A DNA stretch of 39,161 nucleotides from CAYRTD01 sp964426915. GTDB lineage: Bacteria; Bacteroidota; Bacteroidia; Bacteroidales; GCA-2748055. Under the pieces are notes generated by a model, which saw nothing but the letters and a program-made list of their open reading frames with translations, was not told the origin of the DNA and did not search any database. The DNA is taken from positions 1 to 39,161 of the forward strand of contig CAYRTD010000021.1 of the NCBI GenBank assembly GCA_964426915.1. The letters are read 5' to 3'. A program made the translations under genes and the position numbers. Of the stretch, positions 24,928 to 33,408 are shown one piece after another (position 1 is the stretch's first letter; every line of letters begins with the position of its first letter).

Positions 24928-26832
24928 TTGGAAGACTTCACTCAAATATTAACCCGTTATTGGGGATTTAATAAATTCAGACCACTTCAGGAAGATATTA
25001 TCCGATCCGTTTTTAATGGTAAGGATACCCTGGGTTTGCTTCCCACGGGAGGAGGGAAATCCATAACTTTCCAGGTTCCGGCTCTGGCAAAGGAAGGTAT
25101 TTGCCTGGTTATTACACCGCTCATCGCACTGATGAAAGACCAGGTGTACAATCTGAATAAAAAAGGTATAAAGGCAGTTGCCGTACATTCCGGCCTTAGC
25201 AGAGAAGAGATTGATATAACACTTGATAATTGTATCTATGGCGATTTTAAATTTTTGTACCTGTCACCCGAGAGGCTGGGTACGGATATCTTTCGTAGCC
25301 GTGTTCAGAGCATGAATGTAAATCTTATCGCAGTTGATGAATCTCACTGTATTTCCCAGTGGGGATATGATTTCCGGCCTTCTTACCTTAAAATATCAGA
25401 ATTGCGGGAACTTGTACCGGAGGCTCCCTATCTGGCACTCACAGCTACCGCTACGCCTAAGGTAGTAGAAGATATTATGGAAAGACTGGAATTCAGGGAA
25501 CGCAATCTTTTTCAAAAAAGTTTCGAACGTAAAAACTTAACATACAGGGTCGATCATGTTGAGGATAAGATCCGGAGATTACTCGCTTATTGTAAGGATA
25601 TTAAAGGGAGTGGTATTGTATATGTCAGGAACAGGAAAAAAACCAGGGATATCTCCGACATACTTAAATCTCATGATATTTCAGCCGATTATTATCATGC
25701 CGGATTAAGTTATGATCTCAGAAGTGCAAAACAGGAAGACTGGCAAAAGGGAAAAACACGGATCATCGTATCTACCAATGCTTTCGGTATGGGTATAGAT
25801 AAACCCGATGTTAGACTTGTTGCACATTTTGATCTGCCCGATTCACCGGAAGCGTATTTCCAGGAAGCCGGAAGGGCTGGCAGAGACGAGAAACCGGCTC
25901 TGGCTGTTCTGCTTTACAGTAAAGCCGACCGGGTTCAGTCGCAGAAACGTGTGGAAACGAATTTTCCGGAAACAGGCCAGATTAAGGAAGTTTACCATGC
26001 TCTGGGAAATTTTTTACAGGTTCCCGTAGGCGCTGGAAAGGGACAGAGCTATGATTTTATTTTTTCCGATTTCCTCAGAGATTATAAGTTCAACGCCCTG
26101 GTTGCGCATAGTGCATTGAAAATTCTTCAAAGAGAAGGATATATTGAAATGAGTGAGGAAATTAATAATCCCAGCAGAGTTCATTTTAAGATCCAAAGAG
26201 ATGATCTCTATAAGTTTCAGGTATCCAATGCTAAGTTTGACGGTTTCATCAAATTGCTCCTGAGGTCCTATTCCGGTTTCTTTTCTTCCTATGTAGCCAT
26301 CGATGAAAACCTGCTGGCAAGGCGATCCGGTTTGAAGATTGAAAATATTTTCACCTATCTTAAACTTCTTCAAAAATATAAGGTGATCGATTATATCCCG
26401 AAAAAAAGAAATCCTGTTATTACTTATGTGGAGGAAAGACTGGAAAGAAAAGGATTGTATTTTTCTGTAGAAAGTTACAAATTTTTGAAGGAACGGTATA
26501 GCGAAAAGCTGAGTGCAATGGTGGATTATGCTGAAAGTGAGACCCGCTGCAGAAGTACTATCCTGCTATCCTATTTCGGCGAAAAAAACCCCATTAGATG
26601 CGGTAAATGTGATGTTTGCAAAAAAAGAAATGAACTTGATCTGAGCAATTATGAGTTTGATCTTATCCTTGAGGAGATAAGGTCCCGCCTTTCTGAAAAA
26701 GCTCTTCTGATACCCGAACTGGCCAACGAAACCGGCTACAGCGATGAAAAATTCATGAAGGTATTTCGCTGGCTGCTTGATCATGGTAAAATTATAAGGA
26801 CCGATCAGCAACGTTTTAAATGGTCCGGTTAA
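24928..26832 (+). CDS. recQ: ATP-dependent DNA helicase RecQ
   Basis: 634-residue 3'-5' superfamily 2 helicase. The Q-motif region FNKFRPLQEDII, Walker A TGGGKS (40-45), DESHCISQWG (from 137), TATATPKV and the motif VI segment QEAGRAGRD are all present. The zinc-binding cysteines lie near the end (CRSTILLSYFG, then CGKCDVCKKR). A C-terminal HRDC domain is not recognisable, so this is the shorter RecQ form. It begins with TTG; no upstream ATG fits. Its role is recombinational repair and fork processing. Confidence 0.95.
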   Translation: MEDFTQILTRYWGFNKFRPLQEDIIRSVFNGKDTLGLLPTGGGKSITFQVPALAKEGICLVITPLIALMKDQVYNLNKKGIKAVAVHSGLSREEIDITLDNCIYGDFKFLYLSPERLGTDIFRSRVQSMNVNLIAVDESHCISQWGYDFRPSYLKISELRELVPEAPYLALTATATPKVVEDIMERLEFRERNLFQKSFERKNLTYRVDHVEDKIRRLLAYCKDIKGSGIVYVRNRKKTRDISDILKSHDISADYYHAGLSYDLRSAKQEDWQKGKTRIIVSTNAFGMGIDKPDVRLVAHFDLPDSPEAYFQEAGRAGRDEKPALAVLLYSKADRVQSQKRVETNFPETGQIKEVYHALGNFLQVPVGAGKGQSYDFIFSDFLRDYKFNALVAHSALKILQREGYIEMSEEINNPSRVHFKIQRDDLYKFQVSNAKFDGFIKLLLRSYSGFFSSYVAIDENLLARRSGLKIENIFTYLKLLQKYKVIDYIPKKRNPVITYVEERLERKGLYFSVESYKFLKERYSEKLSAMVDYAESETRCRSTILLSYFGEKNPIRCGKCDVCKKRNELDLSNYEFDLILEEIRSRLSEKALLIPELANETGYSDEKFMKVFRWLLDHGKIIRTDQQRFKWSG

Positions 26833-26861
26833 GACAATTCCCAGCTAAAGAAATTAATTGT

Positions 26862-26869
26862 TAACTTTG
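26862..26869 (+). promoter_or_regulatory. Candidate -7 box before the DUF5063 gene
   Basis: TAACTTTG fits the -7 consensus but ends only 7 bases before the ATG at 26877. If active, the transcript would be nearly leaderless. No TTG is found at the expected -33 distance, so support is partial; read-through from recQ may suffice. Confidence 0.35.
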
Positions 26870-26876
26870 TGAACCT

Positions 26877-27521
26877 ATGACACAAGAAATTCATGATTTC
26901 GTTTATTCATCTGAAATTCTGGAGTTTGTTAAGAAGTGCAAACGTTTTACAGATCTTCTTGAAACTTCTTTACCTGAAGAAAGAAAAGCGTTTATCATAT
27001 CTGTTCTTCAGATCCTGCCCGGACTTTACAGTGATATGATCATAATGCCTTCCCATGAACCCGTACTTGAAGCAGAAAACGAAAAATTTGTAACAGAAGA
27101 ACAATGGTCGGAAATATTTCAAAAAGTTGCTATTATTCTTGGATCGCAGAATGAATATATTGACATTCCCGAGGAGGAGGAATTCGACCGGCTTGATGTA
27201 ATAAGCCGGGAATTATCGGAGGATTTGTCTGATATTTACCAGGATATTAAAGATTTTACAGAAGTGTTTAGAGTTGGGACAGAGGAAGTAATGAATGATG
27301 TTTTATGGGAATGCAGGATAAATTTTGAAAATTACTGGGGAAAAAAATTGTTGAGAGCATGTCTCAATCTCCATAAAATAATGATCAGAGATGAAGAAGT
27401 TCTTGAGAGAATGGATCGCGAATATGAGGAAAAAACATCCAAACGTGAGATCAGAGCCGATGAATGGCAACTCACTAAAAGACAAAATGAAACAGGAAAA
27501 GACGGTGACATACAAGGCTGA
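26877..27521 (+). CDS. DUF5063 domain protein
   Basis: 214-residue helical, acidic soluble protein of the DUF5063 family, function unknown. Visible features are FVKKCKRFTDLLE near the start, LYSDMIIMP, a run of glutamates (IPEEEEFD), and YWGKKLLRACLNLH near the end. The same gene precedes the exonuclease and the rRNA methyltransferase in other Bacteroidota as far as I recall, which suggests a link to RNA metabolism. Its 3' end overlaps the exonuclease start by 35 bases. Confidence 0.75.
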   Translation: MTQEIHDFVYSSEILEFVKKCKRFTDLLETSLPEERKAFIISVLQILPGLYSDMIIMPSHEPVLEAENEKFVTEEQWSEIFQKVAIILGSQNEYIDIPEEEEFDRLDVISRELSEDLSDIYQDIKDFTEVFRVGTEEVMNDVLWECRINFENYWGKKLLRACLNLHKIMIRDEEVLERMDREYEEKTSKREIRADEWQLTKRQNETGKDGDIQG

Positions 27522-28092
27522 TATTACCAGGGAGGAAATCAATCTGCTTGATGTCGGAGCATATAGTGGCAGGATAACATTGATTGAAGATGAACGTTAC
27601 ATAAAAAAATGTATTAGTGAGCTCAGAAAGCACAGAATAATCGGGTTTGATACTGAATCAAGGCCTAGTTTCAGTAAAAAAGATAATTTTAAGGTTTCTT
27701 TGATTCAGTTGGCGATACCAAATGAAGTTTACCTGTTCCGAATCAATAAAACAGGTTTTCACAAAAGAATTATTGATCTTTTTGAAGACCCTAAGATCAT
27801 AAAAGTAGGGGTCTCCATTCATGACGACCTTACCCGTTTGAGGGCCCTGGCAGATTTTAACCCGCAAAATTTCCTTGAATTGCAGGTACTTACCAATGAT
27901 TATGGTATTGAAAGTAACAGTTTGCGAAAACTTGCTGCCATTATTCTGGGTATCCGGATTTCCAAATCCCAGCAACTGACAAACTGGGAAGCAGAAAGTC
28001 TTACAGAGCCTCAGATGATCTATGCTGCCACAGATGCCTGGGCCAGCCTTGAAATTTACAATGAATTAGTAAATGGTGAAATGAAATCATGA
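27487..28092 (+). CDS. 3'-5' exonuclease, DEDDy (RNase D-like)
   Basis: 201-residue single-domain exonuclease. The four acids and tyrosine are all visible: Asp55 and Glu57 (IIGFDTES), Asp113 or Asp114 (IHDDLTRL), and Tyr179 with Asp183 (YAATDAWAS). It lacks the HRDC domain of full RNase D. The substrate may be structured RNA, in keeping with the neighbouring rRNA methyltransferase, but DNA is possible. The start at 27487 places the domain at its usual N-terminal spacing; a frame open from 27391 runs inside the upstream gene. It overlaps the next gene by 4 bases (ATGA). Confidence 0.88.
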   Translation: MKQEKTVTYKADITREEINLLDVGAYSGRITLIEDERYIKKCISELRKHRIIGFDTESRPSFSKKDNFKVSLIQLAIPNEVYLFRINKTGFHKRIIDLFEDPKIIKVGVSIHDDLTRLRALADFNPQNFLELQVLTNDYGIESNSLRKLAAIILGIRISKSQQLTNWEAESLTEPQMIYAATDAWASLEIYNELVNGEMKS

Positions 28093-29276
28093 GTGAATTA
28101 CCAAAAATTGTCCTTAAATCGGGAAAAGACCAGTCTCTGATGCGATATCACCCATGGGTTTTTTCAGGGGCTATAAAAAAGATCTATGGAAATGCCAAAG
28201 AGGGTGGCTGGGTGGATGTTTATAATAACAAAGATGAATTTCTTGCCCGCGGCCATTATCAGAATAGTTCAATAGCCGTAAGGGTACTCTCTTTCAATGA
28301 GAAGGAGAATACTGACGAACTTTATGCCCGGAGAATTCAGGATGCTTTTGCCTTAAGGAAAGAACTGGGGCTTCATGATTCAAAAGATACCAATGTTTTT
28401 CGGCTCATTAATGCTGAAGGAGATGGTCTTCCCGGCCTGATAGTCGATTATTATGACGGAACCCTGGTAATTCAAATGCATTCCGCAGGAATGTACCACG
28501 ATCTGGATATTATTCTTGAGGAATTAAAAAATTTATCCGGACTCAGGTTAAATGCCATATATAATAAGAGTCAGTCTTCACTCCCGCATAAATCAGGAAT
28601 TGAAGTAACTAACGGATTTATTTACGGGAAAACAGAAAACAACATTGTGAGTGAAAATGGCTGTAAATTTCACATTGATATTGCTGAAGGACAGAAAACC
28701 GGCTTTTTTATCGACCAGAGAGAGAACCGGAAACTTCTGGAAAAATTCTCTGAGGGAAGGAAAGTGCTGAATATGTTTGGATATACAGGAGGTTTTTCAG
28801 TATATGCCGTGAGGGGAGGGGCTGATCTGGTTCACACGGTCGATGCCTCAAAAAAAGCAGCAGAGCTGTCTGATCAGAATGTAAACCTGAATTTTCCCGG
28901 ATCCACCATCCATCAGTCTTTTCCCCGTGACGCCTTTGATTTTTTTGCTGATCCTCCTGAAAAATATGATCTCATCATTCTGGATCCCCCTGCTTTTGCC
29001 AAACATCATAATGTTCTGAATAATGCTCTACAGGGTTATAAGAAAATTAACAGGAGAGCTTTTGAAATTATACAACCAGGAGGAATTGTTTTCACCTTTA
29101 GTTGTTCGCAGGTAGTGTCGGGCGAGAATTTCAGGAGAAGTGTTTTTACTGCCGCTGCCAATACAGGCAGAAAGGTCAGGGTATTGCAACAGCTCAGTCA
29201 GCCAGCAGATCATCCCGTAAGTATTTATCATCCTGAAGGGGAATATCTTAAAGGGCTTGTTTTGAAAGTGGACTAA
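28089..29276 (+). CDS. rlmI: Class I SAM-dependent rRNA methyltransferase, RlmI family
   Basis: 395 residues. An N-terminal PUA-like domain (LKSGKDQSLMRYHPWVFSGA) is followed by an EEHEH-type linker and a Rossmann methyltransferase domain. The SAM site is VLNMFGYTGGFSVYA, and IILDPPAFAK is the DPPAF catalytic segment; FTFSCSQ ends the core. RlmI methylates C5 of a 23S rRNA cytidine in E. coli; the exact site here is inferred by family only. Translationally coupled to the exonuclease. Confidence 0.9.
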   Translation: MSELPKIVLKSGKDQSLMRYHPWVFSGAIKKIYGNAKEGGWVDVYNNKDEFLARGHYQNSSIAVRVLSFNEKENTDELYARRIQDAFALRKELGLHDSKDTNVFRLINAEGDGLPGLIVDYYDGTLVIQMHSAGMYHDLDIILEELKNLSGLRLNAIYNKSQSSLPHKSGIEVTNGFIYGKTENNIVSENGCKFHIDIAEGQKTGFFIDQRENRKLLEKFSEGRKVLNMFGYTGGFSVYAVRGGADLVHTVDASKKAAELSDQNVNLNFPGSTIHQSFPRDAFDFFADPPEKYDLIILDPPAFAKHHNVLNNALQGYKKINRRAFEIIQPGGIVFTFSCSQVVSGENFRRSVFTAAANTGRKVRVLQQLSQPADHPVSIYHPEGEYLKGLVLKVD

Positions 29277-29328
29277 GCCGGTTTTTTTTCTTAAATTTAC
29301 ATTTCATATTATTAATACTTAACTTAAA

Positions 29329-30048
29329 ATGAAAAGACAAATATTATCTGCATTTTTAATATCGGCAGTTTTACTGCTGGTTTCCTGTACAGGTTTTGAC
29401 AACAGTATTTCAGGAGATGGGAATGTAATCACCGAATATCATGAAATAAATGATTTTCATGGGATCAAAGCTTCATCCGGACTAAATGTATTTGTTGAAT
29501 TTGGTGTGATGGATAATGTTGTAGAAGTAATTGCTGATGAAAACCTTCATGAATATATCAGTATTGAGGTGAATAATGGTATACTGAAGATCACCAGCAA
29601 AAGAAGTATCAGAAGGGCTGCTTCCAAAGATGTGTTTGTTAAGGCAGGTGCGCTTGACAAAATAGATGTTTCCAGTGCAGCCGAACTGATAGGTGAAAAT
29701 ACCCTTATAACCGAAGATATTGAACTTGGTATTTCCAGCGCCGGTGATCTTGATCTTGATCTTGAATCCGGAACAGTGCATGTCGATGTAAGTTCATCCG
29801 GATCTGCCTACCTCAGAGGATCTGCCAGAAAACTAATTGCTGATGTATCAAGTGCCGGAGATCTGAATGCTTCCGGTTTCATAGTGGAAGAAGCTGATAT
29901 TGATGCTTCCAGTGCGGCAGATGCCAGGATCCATGTTACCAAAAAAATACGAGCCAGGGCCAGCAGTGCAGGAAGTGTCCGTTATGAAGGAGATCCTGCG
30001 GAAAGGAATGTTGAAAGTTCCAGTGCCGGAAATGTGACGGGAAAATGA
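29329..30048 (+). CDS. Head-GIN (DUF2807) domain lipoprotein
   Basis: 239 residues with a lipoprotein signal (LLLVSC, Cys20). The GIN domain is a right-handed beta-helix: about seven turns are marked by recurring SSA(G/A/S) boxes, such as DVSSAAEL, GISSAGDL, DVSSSGSA, DVSSAGDL, DASSAADA and RASSAGSV. The surface-exposed or periplasmic role is unknown; related proteins are abundant adhesin-like lipoproteins in Bacteroidota. It follows the rRNA methyltransferase by 52 bases and is convergent with the oligopeptidase gene. Confidence 0.88.
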   Translation: MKRQILSAFLISAVLLLVSCTGFDNSISGDGNVITEYHEINDFHGIKASSGLNVFVEFGVMDNVVEVIADENLHEYISIEVNNGILKITSKRSIRRAASKDVFVKAGALDKIDVSSAAELIGENTLITEDIELGISSAGDLDLDLESGTVHVDVSSSGSAYLRGSARKLIADVSSAGDLNASGFIVEEADIDASSAADARIHVTKKIRARASSAGSVRYEGDPAERNVESSSAGNVTGK

Positions 30049-30095
30049 GAAGGATGAAGATCCTGCTCCCATTCCCCCTCTCACTTTTTCATGTT

Positions 30096-32216
30096 TTATT
30101 CTTTTATGCCCTCAAGCATTAACAAAAAGGCATATTCCATAGCCGTTTCCCTGTAGCGTTCAAATCTTCCGGAAGCTCCGCCATGACCGGTATCCATGTT
30201 TACATAAAGGAGAAGAAGATTATCATCGGTTTTTAGTTCCCTTAATTTGGCGACCCATTTGGCAGGTTCCCAATACTGGACCTGTGAATCATGTAATCCT
30301 GTGGTAACAAGCATGTGGGGGTAATCTTTGGCTTCTACGTTATCATAAGGAGAATAGGAAAGCATGTAATCATAGTAATTTTTGTCGTTCGGATTCCCCC
30401 ATTCATCGTACTCACCGGTTGTTAAGGGAATACTTTCATCGAGCATTGTGGTTACCACATCAACAAAAGGAACTGCGGCGATAATGCCATTGAAAAGATC
30501 GGGAGCCATATTCACTACGGCACCCATTAGCAAACCGCCTGCACTTCCACCCATAGCATAAAGCTTTTCGGGGCGGGTATAATTTTCTTCGATCAGAAAG
30601 CGGCCAACATTAATAAAATCGGTAAAGGTATTTTTCTTTTTCAGGAATTTACCGTCTTCATACCATTGTCTTCCATAGATCTGACCTCCGCGAATATGTG
30701 CAATAACATAGATAAACCCCCTGTCGAGTAAAGATAACCTCACAGAACTGAAGGTCGGGTCCAGTGTGTAGCCATAGGATCCGTATCCATAAAGCAATAA
30801 GGGATTTTTTCCATTTTTTTCCATTCCTTTTCGATAAACCATTGAAACCGGAATTTTTGAACCGTCATCGGCAGTGGCATAGAGCCGTTTGGTTTCATAG
30901 TTATTTTTGTCAAATTCGCCTATTACTTCCTGTTGTTTAAGGAGTTCTTTCTCACGGGTTTCCATATTGTAATCATAGGTGGAATTTGGGGTAGTCATTG
31001 AGGTATACCCGTAACGAAGGATATCGGTTTCGAACTCAGGATTTGTTGAGATGTAGGCAAGGTATGCTTCTTCAGAAAAATCCATATAATGTTCGTCTGA
31101 GCCATCCCAGGGCATGATCCGTAAGTTCACCAGCCCGTCTTTTCTTTCCGATACAACGAGGTAATTACTAAAGATCTCTATGCCGTTCAGGTAAACGTCT
31201 TTACGGTGAGGAATCAACTCTGTCCAGTTATCTTTACCCGGAGAAGTTACCGGTGTTTTCATGAGCCTGAAATTTGGAGCATCCATATTGGTCAAAACAT
31301 AGAATTCATCACCGTAATGACTTACGCTGTATTCCAGTTCGTGAATTCTGGGCTGGATAATACTGAATTCACCATCGGGTGTATTGGCATCTAAAAAACG
31401 GTATTCATTGGATAAGGTCGCAAAACTTCCGATCATTATATAATCGCGGCTTTTTGTTTTATATGCGCCACAGACAAAGGTTTCATCCTCCTCGGTATAG
31501 ATAAGTTCATCATCTGTATTATCAGTACCCAGCCTGTGTTTATAAACCTTATAAGGCCGAAGGGTTTGTTCGTCTTTAACGGTGTAAAAAACAGTCTCAT
31601 TATCATTGGCCCAGGCCACTCCGCCACTTGTAACATCCAGTTTATCCTCCAAAATCTGACCTGTTTCAAGATTTTTGAAGTAAATATTGTAGATCCTCCT
31701 GCTGAGAGTATCAACACCAAAAGATAACATCTTATTATCAGGACTGATTGATAAGCCTGCTACCTGGTAGTATGAAAAGCCTTCCGCCATTTCATTAACA
31801 TTCAGAAGGATTTCTTCGTCGGAATCAAGTGATCCCTTTTTCCTGCAATAGACAGGGTATTCTTTTCCTTCTTCGTAGCGGGTATAGTAATAATATCCGT
31901 TGAGACGATAGGGGACCGACATATCAGTTTGTTTGATCCTTCCCACTATTTCATCATAGAGCTCAGACTGAAGTTCTTCCGTGTCCTTCATTATTGATTC
32001 ACGGTAAGCGTTTTCCGCTTCAAGATAAGCAATTACCGAGGAATCCTCTCTGTTTCTCAGCCAGTAATAATCATCAATGCGTGTATCTCCATGAAGTGTC
32101 AGTTCTTTCGGTTCCTTCTTTGCAAGGGGTGCTTCCATTTTTTTCTCGTTTTTACATGCGGCAGTTAACAGAAAAGCTAATACTGTTACTGCAAAAATTA
32201 AATTTATATTTTTCAT
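30096..32216 (-). CDS. S9 prolyl oligopeptidase family, oligopeptidase B-like lipoprotein
   Basis: 706-residue serine peptidase. An N-terminal propeller domain precedes an alpha/beta-hydrolase domain with the nucleophile in GGSAGG, the catalytic Asp near LVTTGLHDSQV, and His in DTGHGG. The sequence follows oligopeptidase B (PtrB), which cleaves after Arg/Lys in short peptides. Unusually for that cytoplasmic enzyme, the first 21 residues form a lipoprotein signal (FLLTAAC), so it is expected outside the inner membrane. Single gene with a 400-base non-coding region upstream. Confidence 0.9.
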   Translation of the reverse strand: MKNINLIFAVTVLAFLLTAACKNEKKMEAPLAKKEPKELTLHGDTRIDDYYWLRNREDSSVIAYLEAENAYRESIMKDTEELQSELYDEIVGRIKQTDMSVPYRLNGYYYYTRYEEGKEYPVYCRKKGSLDSDEEILLNVNEMAEGFSYYQVAGLSISPDNKMLSFGVDTLSRRIYNIYFKNLETGQILEDKLDVTSGGVAWANDNETVFYTVKDEQTLRPYKVYKHRLGTDNTDDELIYTEEDETFVCGAYKTKSRDYIMIGSFATLSNEYRFLDANTPDGEFSIIQPRIHELEYSVSHYGDEFYVLTNMDAPNFRLMKTPVTSPGKDNWTELIPHRKDVYLNGIEIFSNYLVVSERKDGLVNLRIMPWDGSDEHYMDFSEEAYLAYISTNPEFETDILRYGYTSMTTPNSTYDYNMETREKELLKQQEVIGEFDKNNYETKRLYATADDGSKIPVSMVYRKGMEKNGKNPLLLYGYGSYGYTLDPTFSSVRLSLLDRGFIYVIAHIRGGQIYGRQWYEDGKFLKKKNTFTDFINVGRFLIEENYTRPEKLYAMGGSAGGLLMGAVVNMAPDLFNGIIAAVPFVDVVTTMLDESIPLTTGEYDEWGNPNDKNYYDYMLSYSPYDNVEAKDYPHMLVTTGLHDSQVQYWEPAKWVAKLRELKTDDNLLLLYVNMDTGHGGASGRFERYRETAMEYAFLLMLEGIKE

Positions 32217-32616
32217 TTTTGGATTGTTGTTTTTCAGGAGAGTTACTTCAATTAATAATAATTCATGCCAATATTAATAAAAATTATTCACTAAACAGAT
32301 GAGCATACTCTGAAAAGTTTATTATGGTAATCTTGTCTGTCCTCCACAGTCCGCCTGAGTCAATGCCATTTGATTAGGTATTATAGTTTTTACTAACCCT
32401 GTCAGGACATAACCTGATGGCTATGCCCGACAGGGCATACGCGTCAACTTAAGACCCTTCATCTGTTTTGATTGGAAGGAGAGACCCCTCTCTCCGTCGA
32501 GTCCGAAAATGCTCATCCGAAAAATCGCATCAATAACACTCAAAATCTAATCAGTACAAAAAAGCAATTAGCCAGATACTGCACCTAAAATAAATATATG
32601 GATCTTTGGTAGCCCC
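32217..32616. other. Non-coding 400-base region with hairpin repeats
   Basis: No gene seen. It holds a compound inverted repeat around 32397-32438 (CCCTGTC with GACAGGG, and inside the right arm ATGCCC-GACA-GGGCAT) and a second hairpin GGAGAGA-CCCC-TCTCTCC at 32478-32495. The segment GACAGGGCATACGCGTCAAC (from 32429) recurs near 39083. These look like degraded dispersed repeats; promoter elements for the oligopeptidase must also lie here but I could not place them. Confidence 0.6.
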
Positions 32617-33408
32617 TTATATGCCCCGTTTGCCAATAAATGGTATAAAGACAGGCGTTTTCCGGGCATAGTGGCGAAAATCCTCACGGTCTTTGTATTT
32701 TTCTTCCAGCATGGGGACACCCGATACATATCTTAGAAGTAAAGTTATGGTTATTGGGCTGATAATGGTAATATATTCAAGACCCTGACCAAAGCAAAGT
32801 AAATATATCCCCCACCAGACAACGGCCTCTCCGAAATAATTGGGATGGCGGGTATATTTCCAGAGTCCGGACTCAATGATCTTTCCTTTGTTTTCTTTTT
32901 TCTTTTTGAATTCTGATAACTGAAGATCTCCTGTGGTTTCGAATACCAGACCAAACAGGAATACAGCTAATCCCAGATAGTTAATGGTACTGAAATTTTC
33001 ACGGAAGCTGGTGAAGCTTACGATAACCGGAAAAGAAATTATCAGCATGACCAGGCCCTGCAACATAAAAACCTTGTAAAAGGCGATCCAGGGTTCTTTC
33101 TTCCCCCATTCTTCCCGCCAGTTGGCATACCTGAAATCTTCAGGCTTTCCCAGATTACGTTTCATTATATGGATGGAAAGCCTTACTGCCCATACAGTAG
33201 TTGCCGAGAATACTACCAGGTTGTAAAGCCCGGTATGTCCTGTATAAATAAGCATTACAAGCGATATAACGACAAAACCCGGACCCCATCCGATATCAAC
33301 AATGGAATTGTTTTTTATTATCTGTGCGATCAGGTAGAAGATGAGCATATATATGAAGACCGACAGAGCCGCGATCCCCGTTAATTCTAGTATCATATTA
33401 TTCTGCAA
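32617..33408 (-). CDS. DUF1295 / steroid 5-alpha reductase-like membrane protein
   Basis: 263-residue polytopic inner-membrane protein of the DUF1295 family, related to steroid 5-alpha reductase and isoprenylcysteine methyltransferases. About six to seven hydrophobic segments are visible. The C-terminal signature SGLWKYTRHPNYFGEAVVWW is the NAD(P)H/SAM-binding loop region shared by these enzymes. Substrate unknown. Its start overlaps the end of the DAK2-DegV gene by 11 bases, so it is translated from the same message. Confidence 0.88.
   Translation of the reverse strand: MQNNMILELTGIAALSVFIYMLIFYLIAQIIKNNSIVDIGWGPGFVVISLVMLIYTGHTGLYNLVVFSATTVWAVRLSIHIMKRNLGKPEDFRYANWREEWGKKEPWIAFYKVFMLQGLVMLIISFPVIVSFTSFRENFSTINYLGLAVFLFGLVFETTGDLQLSEFKKKKENKGKIIESGLWKYTRHPNYFGEAVVWWGIYLLCFGQGLEYITIISPITITLLLRYVSGVPMLEEKYKDREDFRHYARKTPVFIPFIGKRGI

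Noticed and set aside
32320..32362. Another MITE-family end (GTCTGTCC.. ACAGTCCGC)
   Set aside because: The agreement with the terminal repeat needs an internal gap and lacks the TTAGTG start, so chance is as good an explanation.
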